Below, piece by piece: positions 35,401-47,400 of a DNA stretch of 64,000 nucleotides. The DNA is from Branchipolynoe longqiensis (lineage: Eukaryota > Annelida > Polychaeta > Phyllodocida > Polynoidae). The stretch is taken from contig CM059197.1 in NCBI GenBank assembly GCA_030323885.1, forward strand, positions 30,828,709 to 30,892,708, written 5' to 3'. Each line of letters starts with the position of its first letter. Within the stretch, counting starts at the first letter, position 1. The translations under genes and the position numbers were made by a program. Below the pieces are notes generated by a model. It saw only the letters and a list, made by a program, of their open reading frames with translations, had not been told where the DNA came from and did not search any database.

Positions 35401-38400
35401 GTGGTGTAATGGTTAGCACACTGGCCAGGACTGCAAAGAGATGTGGGTTCGAGTCCCGCTCTAGGTGCAATATTTCCCATTTTCATCACCCCTATGACAT
35501 ATCTATATATATAAATATATATATATATATGCTATATATGTTTGTGTACTTTCATAGCAGCATTTCCCAGCCATCGCAAATATTAAAGCTGCATAATCCG
35601 ATGAAAGTATCAACATTTAAAAACTAAAATACTTAGTTACATTTCATCCTAGATATTCAACTTAGCTTTGTTAAGCATTTGTTGCTGCATCAAAGGGAAT
35701 GTTAAGCCAACTTAGAGTTGCATGGTCCGATGGTTTTGAGTTTCTCACATTTTCTGACATAAACATATTAGGTTGTTCATTATAATCTACCTTACTTTAG
35801 TTTGAAGTGACTTTTATTTTAAATCGCTAACTTTTAAGATATTTGAAATGGAAACATGCTAAATTAATTTTGGCAAGCTTGCCAAAACTTTATCACCATA
35901 GGCTTCTGCAGTAACAGGTTCTATTAATTGACTCAGTCTCCCCTTATATGTGATGACAAATGTTTAATAAGTGCACCAGTATCTAAGTTAGATATGTAGA
36001 ATCAAATTTAGATAAATGTTTTGGTTTTGAAAATGTTATGTTTTCATCGGACTGTGCAGCTTCAACTACCCTGTTACTGCTGAAACTTTAACTTAAGTGT
36101 CAGTATTTTGACATATAATTAATTTGGGATAATTTCACTTCAAATATCTCCAAAGTTAGCCATATAAGACAGAAAGTGACTTCAAACATTTTAGCCTTTT
36201 TGAGGGCAGCTGGACTGTACCACCTCATATAGTTTACTAAATAGATTCTATCAATTATTACTAAAACTTTTCTTTTTCTATGGGAATTTGTTTCCCTTGA
36301 CCACAAATATATGATTGTGAGCTTTCTAATTTGTCTGCGATTGAAAATTCCCCTGCTTAATAAACTAATGTGCTTTAAAAAAAAAAAAAAAGATAGCGTT
36401 ATACCACAGTCACACTACAGCTTGTGACCACTTTAATTTAAGTGGTGTCTATTGGCACATAATTGATTGTCTGCTTTTACATGTAAAAGCAATGGTTTGA
36501 ACAAAAAACAACCATTTCTCGCCGTGAATATGGCCTATGCTGCCGACACGGCGTAAAGCAACCACCAATCAATCAATCATAACGATCGATCTACATGTAA
36601 TGTATTTATCTAAGAAAATATCAGAAACTCAAAACCGTCGGACTATGCAACCTTAAATACTGGGGTCAATTTACGAATTTGAATGTGCTGAATCGGAAAC
36701 CTAATACCCCAGTCACACTACAGCTTGCGGCCACCTTAGACCAAAGAACCCACACTCACCAGTGACTCCCAGACATCAGCAACCATTGTTTTGGTAGCAA
36801 GGATGCCCCTGGTGAGTGTGGGTTCTTTGGACTAAGGTGGTCGCAAAGTGGTCGCAAGCGGTAGTGTGACTGGGGTATAACACAATCATTCTTTTTTGTT
36901 TAGTGCACATTAGTTTATTAAGCAGGAGAATTTTCAATCGCAGACAATTGGTCTTCCTCATTCCACTGCTCCTTGTCCTATCCTAGTAATGCCGAACATC
37001 GGGCATGGTAGCGACAAGTATAAATCTTTAGGTCATTGATTTGACTCGGCCAGAGTTTGAAGCTAGGAGTTTGAATCGAACGACCGACCAAAACGAGAGG
37101 CAGAGGCTCAACTCATTCGGTCACCCCATGTGGTTACAAAATGTTAAATTTTAAATGGTGATAAAAACTACCGGGTGTGGTAGACGACTCGGTAGCGCGC
37201 GGGCCTCGTGTGCGGGAGATCAGGAGTTCGATTCCCGGTTGAGTCAAACCAATGACTTATAAAATTGATACTTGTCACTTCCTAGCCTGGCGGTGAGCAT
37301 TAATAGTATACGGCAAGGACTGGTTAGCTCAGTGTCAGGATAACGTGGCTGAGTGGGATATTAGGTCATGGTCCTGGGAGCCTGATCTCCCAGTGGCACA
37401 GCATTATAAAGTCACCACGAGTACGTACTGTCACAAATCAGTGCCCATCCTGATATGACCTTAGATGTTGCCAGGACGTAAAACTCCAACAACCAACCAA
37501 TGTCCATTCTTGCCCCACCCATGACTGCCGTGTGCTTTGTAGGCGTGGCGGCGCTGTCTGGGCGCCTTGTGATACCCAAGACAGCCGTAAAAAGCGGCCG
37601 GCAGCACTCCACCATGCCCCCGGACATCAAGCCCGGCAACACCGGGCTCCTCCTCTTCACCAAGTACTTCGGTGAGGGCTCTACCAATCAAACATACTCC
37701 CATAGTACGTTGGTTCCCGCCCCAAAAGACGGCTCCACAGTCGCCCTGTCTTTATGGTTGGCACAAAGCATTATTACATCATTTGCCCACAATGTGTAAT
37801 GGAGGAACCAGTGTAGGTGTTCCTCCGCACCGTGTGAGCTACTCTGCGGTGGAGCGATCAAGGTGTTAAGCCCATAAGCCATTAAGGTATTTCATGATAA
37901 TTTATGGTTATATAGAGGGTATGCACTGATGTCACCCTAAACGGAAGTGCGGCCTTTGTGGCGATACAACCACAATAACAAACCCAACAAACTCAATGCA
38001 TTGTCAATGGCAGTGAGCAATCTTCATACAGAAAAAGTTAAATATCTGTAAAACCACATCACCTAGACACAAACCGCTTGGAACACATATAGAAAACATG
38101 TTTACTAAAAAGATTATATTAAATTGATGAGGTTAGGGTTCTGGATTTCTATTAATTTTGAATAAAACTGACGTTTTGCACTGCGCATACCAGCAAACTC
38201 AATGCATTGTCAATGGCCGTGAGCAATCTTCATACAGAAAAAGTTAAATATCCCTAAAACCACACCACCTAGACACAAACCACTTGGAACACATATAGAA
38301 AACATGCTTAACAAAAAGATTCTATTAAATTGATAAGGTTAGGGTTCTGCATTTCTATTAATTTGGAATAAAACTGACGTTTTGCACTGCGCGTACCGGC

Positions 38401-41400
38401 AAACTCAATGCATTGTCAATGGCCATCAGCAATTTTCATACAGAAAAAGTTTAAAATCTCTAAAACCACACCACCTAGACACAAACCGCTTGGAACACAT
38501 ATAACAAACATGTTTAGCAAAGAGATTATACTAAACTTATATGGTTAGGGTTCTTCATTTCTATTAATTTTGAATAAAACTGAAAGAATGATCTACTATG
38601 TTACTGCAACCGGCAGGTTGTTTACTGGTTGATATCGCCACAATGGCCGCGCATCCGCTTGATGACGTCACAGGAATACCCTCTATTGTGCAATAGCTAT
38701 GTACCAGCATCTCACTTTGAGAGTCTTATTTGAATCATGTATGTTTAGGGAATGTAAATATCAATCCTGAAATAGATGCAAAGATTTGTAAATATGGTAA
38801 AATCTGGTATATGTTAACGCTTAATGCCTTGATGGCTTATCAGCTTATGGGCCTTGACGGCCCCGCCACAGAGTAGCACATGCCATGTGGAGGAACACCT
38901 ACACTGGTCCCTCCCTACATGGCTTCCCTACATGGGCCACTGACGTAATGCCTGGTACACACCTACCGTATACGATTCACGCACTAAAACTGGCTGCCCG
39001 ACGCAACTCATCACGACCCGATCCATCCCGTTTGCGACGTAAAACTGACCACCGGGGGTGCGCACATATATCGACCGGGGGTGCGCACATATACCGTCCG
39101 TTTCGCGACTGCGTTCCATGCACCTGGTGTATTTAGCGCGAACTACACTCGCATCAGCGCCTCCTAGCAGTTGTTGATCGGCCGTCGGACAGCAACGCTA
39201 GATGGCACCACGTTTGTTTCGCTCCACATAACTGGTGTCGGGGTCGCGAACAACTCTGAGCCATTGGCGAGCAGGAAAGCAAAATGGCGCCACGTTCAGC
39301 TGCTCAAAAGAGAACGGTCGCTATCGGGCTTGCTCTGCTTGCGATACGCCGCCGCCCACGATGTCGAAAGATAGCTCGGCATGTGTGGATTCGGCCACAA
39401 ATAGCTCAACGACACAAATTTGGTGCGTTCAATGCCCTGATGGCTGGTCTACGCACGGACGAGCCACATGCGTTCACCAATTACAGTCGCATGCCGTCGG
39501 ATCAGTTCGACGAATTGCTGCACCTGGTAGAACATGGGATCGCACGACAAAACACCCGATATCGAGCGTCGATATCGCCTGCGGAGAGGTTGGCCATCAC
39601 CCTACGATTCCTGGCAACTGGTAAGGACTTTACTTTCTTTTATACAAATATTTATTTCGGATTGTCTGATTCACGATATAGTTGCTATGAGCTCACATTA
39701 CCAAGGCATTATCGGTCAGATCACAGTACCAAGTCAGAATCACATTACCAAGTCAGTTTCACATTACCAAAGCAGTATCAGTACCTACATTTTTTCGGGG
39801 TGCATTGTTCAAGAGTATGTATCTGTTCTGCTGCCATTTCACAAATTTAAATAAACCGGAATATCTAACCAATGAATTTATTTTAGCCAACAAATTTAGT
39901 CCTTGTCCTTGTTTTTAGGTGAATCCTTCCAGAGTCTGAACTACCAGTTTCGTGTGGGGGCGACCACCATCGGCCAGATTGTCCCCGAGACCTGCGACGC
40001 CATCTACCAATCGCTAAAGAATGACTACTTCAAGGTAAGATTTTTTTATATAGTTTCTTTTATTGGGTTTCACACAACTTTTCACAGAGCTTGTTCACAA
40101 GACTAGAACCGACTGAATACCGAACCAACAACTTTATTTCGTAATTTGCAGTCGCACATGATCTAGACACCTTGACTGACTGTATATATGTTAAATAGTG
40201 TACCATTTTAGAAAACTTGACTATATATATGTTAAATAAACCGTTACTTTAGAACTGATAGTGTATGTGTTCATTATTGATAAGTATCCTTGCCTCAGCA
40301 GTTTCTTCAGTGCAGCTTGGCGACGGGAGTCCGTGGTTGGTGATACTCTGACGTCGCTGCAAATGGGGCGCAAGGAAGGACAGCGAGCTCTGGATCCACT
40401 TCTGCCTGGCTGTCAGACGCTTCCCTTGAGAACCCGAGGCCGCTTGTTTACGGAAGTGTGTGTACTGGGTGCGGAGGTTCGTCATCCTTTTCTGGATGGA
40501 CGTTGCTGTAAAAACAAATTGTACCCATCTAGTATTGTATTGTATATTAGGGAAACAGTTCGCAGAGCAGTAAGAAACCTGACAAATAATAATTGCTACA
40601 ACCAGGCACCCCCATATATAGGGGGGGAGGGGAATCAGTTTTCTGATTACGTTTCGCGATTATGGCCGTTCCGCGATTAAGTTTCGCGATTAAGTTACAG
40701 GTAATTTGCAGTTGAATTTCATGCGCCCGCCATCTTGTGTTTAAACTCAGGCACACTTGTATCCGACAAAAACTGGTCATTTCAAGAATAAGAACAATAA
40801 AGAAGCAACATTTATTCTTTACCTATGTCTTATTGATAGCCCGCTAACTTTGAGTTGAAAAACAATAGCTCATTTAATGTAATTTTCATGTGAGATCGAC
40901 GCCATTCCGCAGACGCCATTTTCATCCACCGGCGCATTTCTGAACAAGGATGACAAACAAAAACGTCAATAATATCGGGAAAACAGGCCTACCTGACTGT
41001 CCGACCTCTGCTGCGATCGCCGCCAACGCAGCAACCTTCTTAACTCTGTTTGAATAGTCTTGACCTGACACATCGAAGAGAATGGCAGAGTTTGCCACAT
41101 CTCGACCATCGCAACCTCCGCCTCGTTCGTCCAGTCCGCCATTTTTATCGTTTCTGTATGGACAAGGTCACATGACCCTTTCCGGCCCGGCAATTGGCTG
41201 ACGCGTTAAAACCCCGACACGATCGGTCGCCTACTAGCGCCCACCTACCGTATACGATACGACTGACGCTCACATATACCGAATCTCGAACGGGCCGATT
41301 CGTTTTTCGAATCGGTTGCGATTCGAGTTGTAAGCCCTAAAACTGAGTTTTATACGTGAATCGCAAGCGTCTAGTGTGCGCGGGGGTCGCACACCTAATG

Positions 41401-44400
41401 ACTAAAACTCAGTTTTATGCGTGAAACGGGCAGTTTTAGATCGTATACGGGAGGTGTGTGCTAGGCATAATGCTTTGTGTCAAGCCTAAAGTCAGAGCCC
41501 CTGTGGTGGGAACCAGGTTAACTGTCATAGACATCTTCCCGTGGAGCATGCGCAGTGAGCTGCTGTTCACAAAATAAGTTTCTCCCACTGATGTCAGAGG
41601 ACAGGTTGGTGGTGGAAATCCTCTATAATAACTACAGTTGCTACCCACACTATTTCTTCTTCCCACTGTCATCAGAAAGCAATACCCTTTTCAAAGAATA
41701 TGATATAAAGTTTGTCTTTGTTTTACATCTTAGGAACATCTAATAATAGTAATATTACTATTACCATCACTGTTATTCTTCTTCTTCCACATTCTATTGT
41801 TACTTGTCCTATCCTAATAATGCTGAGTGCCAGCCTAGGTAGATATAACTATACATGTCTAAGTCATTGACTTGACTCGGCCGGGATTTGAACCCAGTGA
41901 ATCCCACAGCCTTCCTCATGGGAGGTGTACTCTCAACTCAATCGGCCACCCCTTCTGGTGCAATGTTAATTATGTTGTTTGTGTGGTCGCTCCCTCACAG
42001 TGGGGCTGAAGGGTGTGTGGGCCGTTGTGACGTATGACATTAAGGACACTGGTCTCAAGGTCGCACTCATGTTCAGCGTTCCCTTCGACCTAGTGGTCTA
42101 TAACATCAAGTTCAACTTCAAGGTCAGTAACTAACTCAGTCACCAAAGACATAACCACCCACTCTTGTAACGATTATTAACTATGTCTCAAGGTCGCACT
42201 CATGTTCAGCGTTCCCTTCGACCTACTGGCCTATAACATCAAGTTCAACTTCAAGGTCAGTAACTAACCCCAGTCACCAAAGACATAACCACTCTGGTAA
42301 CGATTATTAACTATGTCTCAAGGTCGCACTCATGTTCAGCGTTCCCTTCGACCTACTGGCCTATAACATCAAGTCCAACTTCAAGGTCAGTAACTAACCC
42401 CAGTCACCAAAGACATAACCACTCTTGTAACGATTATTAACTATGTCTCAAGGTCGCACTCATGTTCAGCATTCCCTTCGACCTACTGGCCTATAACATC
42501 AAGTTCAACTTCAAGGTTAGTAACTAACCCCAGTCACCAAAGGCAAAACCACTCTTGTAACGATTATTAACTATGTCTCATGGTCGCACTCATATTCAGC
42601 GTTCCCTTTGACTAACTGGCCTATATCATCAAGTTCAACTTCAAGGTCAGTAACTAACCAGTGATCAAAGACATAACCGCTCTTGTAACGATTATTAACT
42701 ATGTCTCAAGGTCGCACTCATGTTCAGCGTTCCCTTCAACCTACTGGCATATAACATCAAGTTCAACTTCAAGGTCAGTAACTAACCAGTCATCAAAGAC
42801 ATAACCGCTCTTATAACGATTATTAACTATGTCTTTAACAGAAACGTTACCGTCTTTTTACAAATTGTAAAGACACCAGATGTGGTGGCCGAATCAGTAG
42901 ACTGCAGTCCTCCTGTGCGGGAGATCGGTAGTTCGATTCCCGGTTGAGTCAAACCAATGACTTACAAAATTGATAATTATCGCTTCCCAGCTTGGCGATT
43001 GGCATTACTAGGATAGAGCAAGGACTGGTTAACTCAGTATCAGGATAATGTGACTGAGTGTGATATCAGGTCATGGTGCTGGTGGCCTAATCACCCAGTG
43101 GGGCAACATTATGAAGTCATCCTGAGTGCGTACTGTCACAAGTCGGTACCCATCCTGATGTTAAATGTTGCTAGGACGTAAAACCCAAACAAACAAACAT
43201 CTAAGGAAAGCTAGCCCAGCTATCCTCTAGGTAGTCAGTGTTAACTGAAAGCTCAGACTAACATGTTCACATTTGATGATTGGTTGGTTGTTGGAGTTTT
43301 ATGTCCTGGCAACATCTATGGTCATATCAGGATTGGTACTGACTTGTGACAGTGCGCACTCATGGCAATATTATAGTGGTTCCCCACTGGGAGACCTGGC
43401 CACCAGCACCATGACCTAATATCCCACTCATTCACCTTATGCTGACACTCAGCCAACCAGTCCTTGCCCTATCCTAATAATGCCGAGCGCCTGGCTAGGA
43501 AGGGACAAGTATAAATTTGTAAGTCATTGGTTTGATTCGAATCACCGATCTACCAAAGCGGGAGATGGATGCTCAACTCATTCGGCCATTCCGTCTGGTC
43601 ACACATTTGATAAAGATGCAGTAGAGAGGTAATGTGGATAATAAAGCAGTATTGAACTCACTTCGCTGGTTCCTTAAGAGATGTGGATAATGAAGCAGTG
43701 TTGAACTCACTTCGCTGGTTCCTTAAGAGATGTGGATAATGAAGCAGTATTGAACTCACTTCGCTGGTTCATTAAGAGATGTGGATAATGAAGCAGTGTT
43801 GAACTCACTTCGCTGGTTCCTTAAGAGATGTGGATAATGAAGCAGTGTTGAATTCATTTCGCTGGTTCCTGAAGAGATGTGGATAATGAAGCAATGTTGA
43901 ACTCACTTCGCTGGTTCCTTAAGAGATGTGGATAATGAAGCAGTGTTGAACTCACTTCGCTGGTTCCTTAAGAGATGTGGATAATGAAGCAGTGTTGAAC
44001 TCACTTCGCTGGTTCCTTAAGAGATGTGGGCAATGAAGCAGTGTTGAACTCACTTCGCTGGTTCCTTAAGAGATGTGGATAATGAAGCAGTGTTGAACTC
44101 ACTTCGCTGGTTCCTTAAGAGATGTGGATAATGAAGCAGTGTTGAACTCACTTCGCTGGTTCCTTAAGAGATGTGGAAAATGAAGCAGTGTTGAACTCAT
44201 TTCGCTGGTTCCTTAAGAGATGTGGGCAATGAAGCAGTGTTGAACTCACTTCGCTGGTTCCTTAAGAGATGTGGGCAATGAAGCAGTGTTGAACTCACTT
44301 CGCTCGTTCCTTAAGAGATGTGGATAATGAAGCAGTGTTGAAGTCACTTCGCTGGTTCCTTAAGAGATGTGGATAATGAAGCAGTGTTGAACTCATTTTG

Positions 44401-47400
44401 CTGGTTCCTTAAGAGATGTGGAAAATGAAGCAGTGTTGAACTCACTTCGCTGGTTCCTTCAGGTGTACAAGCAGGACGTGCCGGTTACCGACGACCTGGT
44501 TGAGCAGATGCTTCACCATGCAGGGTCCTGGTTGCCGATGGGCTATGAACAGCGGAGCGAATACGGAGTGAACATAACAGGTATTCGAAGGCTCGATTCT
44601 CGCTTGTCACTCACCCTTTGTGCAATACGAAAGAGGAAACATGTGAAAGATGCAAAAAGTGGATACATGAAATTCAAAATGGGACATAATCCTCTTTTGC
44701 AGTTCAGTGAAGTTTATCAGTTCGATATCACCTAGTGTATATATTCCAGTGTATGAGTGACACTGTTCGCACCACTGGTAGGGTTGGGGGTGGTGGCGCC
44801 ACCTGGCCCAACTGTAAAAAAAGGGATCACCCATAAAGTAGTACACAACGTATGGGTGATCATATAGGGAACATTCCCTTTCATGCCTTTATACTCGCAT
44901 AAGTCTTATACATCACATATATGAATATTTGTGTGTGCATAGTCTCTAAACTGTCAAAATCACTTGTGAATATTACGCTGAATGCATCTTTAGCTTCTTA
45001 ACTACTATATACTCTCAATACTTCACGTATCTGGGTTTTTTTCATTTTGTTTTCACAGGAGGTCATAATACACCATCAAGAGTTCTTAAAGTAACCACAA
45101 AATATTTGATTCGTAACTCTGTGTACAATGGCTAAATCCACCCGTCATGGTCACCAGTTTTGTAAAATGGCTAAAGCTCGAATTTGTGGTTGTGTAGGCA
45201 GGCTATAGTGAAATCAATACAGACAAATAGAAAGGAAGAGTATAAAGTGTAAGGAAGGAGAGAGAGTCAAGCCCGCTGGTTTACTATTTATATGGTTACA
45301 CGGGTTCATGGTAGAGTATCACCCCATCCCTTTCCCCCTATGGGAAACAAGCATTCTTGGCCCTACCAATAGGGATCCAGCATTCCTGGTCCCCATGGCC
45401 ACTAGTGGTCTGCCCACCACCACCAAGCTGTTTGGCCCAATGGCCACCACCAATCTTGACCCTGAATGTGGTGATCCTACCCAGCAGAGGGGGAGGGGGT
45501 AGGGCCTGAGTGCCCTCGCACCCAGCCCTGCCAGCACCACTATGTCTATTTACATCCCAATCACGCACCACCAGCACTTACATATATATATATATATATA
45601 TACATGCGCTTGGTCATGTACACCTGATCAGTACTAGAACATTTGCATTCCCCCGATGCCATAAATCAGAATATTTTACATCTGTTTATGGAGGGAGCTA
45701 ACTAATGGAAATGATAGTCACGCTATATAGTTGTTCTAGTTAAAGTTACATAGGCCAATGGTTTTGAGCCATATTTATTTAAATGAGATAAATATTTTAA
45801 GTTGATCATTATAATCTTTTTGTTGGGGAGGTAGAGGGGGGGTTGACACAACTTTTGTTTTAAAGCGTTAACGTTTGAGATATTAGAAGTGAACAATTAT
45901 TCAATTAATTTGGGTGTAGTCTACACATTAAACTACTGGACATTTAAGGTTAGTATTCCTTTGATGAAGCAGGCATGTGTAATGACTGTACCAGTATATA
46001 ATTTATATTTGTATAATCGAATCAAGCTAAGTGCTTTGGTTGTGAAAATTGTATCCTTCCATCAGACTGTGCAGCTTTAAGCCTTTGGTGCTAGGAGTGC
46101 TTGGGTGCACCCACAGGTTTTGCGTGCTTACAATCCAGGTATGCTTTAAATTTGCATAGTCCGATGGTTTTGAGTTTAAGAAATGTTCTGAGATTAGGTT
46201 GATCATTATTATGTACCTTACTTTAGCTTGAAGTAACTTTTATTTGAAGTGGCTAACTTTTGAGATATTTGAAGTGCAACCATGCCAAATTAATTTTAGC
46301 AAGCATGCCAAAACTCTGACACCGTAGACTTCTGCAGTAACATGATCTATTCAATTGCCTCACTATTCCCTGCTGTGTGGCGACAAATGCTTAATAAGTG
46401 CATCAGTATCAAAGCTAGATATGTAGAATCAAATTTAGATCATTGTTTTGGTTTTGAAAATTGTATGATTTCATCAGACTATGCAGCTTTAATGCACCTG
46501 CAACCAGCCAGCACTGCATTTCTTACATGATCTACAAATTATCAGGAGAACATATCTAGAAAAGCAATTAAACTACAGGTGCACCAGACCTGTGTAATGG
46601 CCCTGTCACACTACGACGTAACGACGTCGACGTAGGGAGAACGTGAAGAACGTTGAACTTCTCGGCGTAGTATGCAAATTTGGGCACAAGTTGAACGTGG
46701 ATGCAGCGCAGTGGACGAGAGCGTAACGTCGGTAAAGCGTAGTGATACCGTCATTCAATGAGAGAGATCAACGTAATGATGCTCCCGGAACGTTATGAAC
46801 GTTATTCCATCGCCAGAAGAACGTTACGTGACGTTATGGCCCTGTCACACTACGACGTGACTACGTCAGCGTAGGCAGAACGTGAAAATAATTATATTAC
46901 GTCGACGTTATGGGCATAATATGCAAATTGTGGATGTGAGCGTAACGTGAAAGTAACGTCGGTGTACGTCGTGACCTTAGCTGTAACGTGACAACGTTAG
47001 GGGGGAGGGGTAATTGGCGACGTGACCGGGCGTTAGTGTAACGTGAGCGTAAAGTCGCCGTAATGGGTGCGACGTGGACGTAACGTGACCGTAACACCAC
47101 CGTAACATGACCGTAACGTGACCGTAACGTGACCGTAACGTGACCGTAACATGACCGTAACCGTGACCGTAACGTGACCGTAACGTGACCGTAACGTGAC
47201 CGTAACGTGACCGTAACGTGACCGTAACATGACCGTAACATGCAAAACGCTGCCCACACGTTGCTCCAACCCCGGCCGTCGGTCTGATGTGACATAACGT
47301 GACTCTAACGTCATTTACGCTGCTATAACGATCGCGAAACGTCTACCTAACGTCATTGTCACGTCATCCCGACGTAACGGCTTCACGTCGAGATACGTCG

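Larger units (their letters stand above)
38949..41467. mobile_element. PIF/Harbinger DNA transposon, decayed
   Basis: TAA duplicates flank the element (38,946-38,948 and 41,468-41,470). The ends TGCCTGGTACACACCTACCG and CGGGAGGTGTGTGCTAGGCA are inverted. Inside are a plus-strand transposase remnant (39,284-40,034) and a minus-strand MADF/Myb-like second gene (41,142-40,249), the usual two-gene plan of Harbinger elements in convergent order. The left TIR of the host element keeps the uninterrupted site (near 37,775), confirming the insertion. Confidence 0.9.
37712..41514. mobile_element. Long TIR element with satellite core, host of a nested Harbinger element
   Basis: 37,712-37,890 is matched in reverse by 38,835-38,948 continued at 41,471-41,514 (GTGTAGGTGTTCCTCC / GGAGGAACACCTACAC, GCACAAAGCATTA / TAATGCTTTGTGTC, GGTTCCC / GGGAACC). 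The core, 37,985-38,585, is about three ~205-bp satellite units. The right TIR is split by the Harbinger copy at 38,949-41,467. No target duplication was identified. Confidence 0.72.

Noticed and set aside
35395..35470. A genuine tRNA gene
   Set aside because: It has A/B boxes and an acceptor-like stem, but several near-identical copies are embedded in a larger repeat and the anticodon arm is poor.
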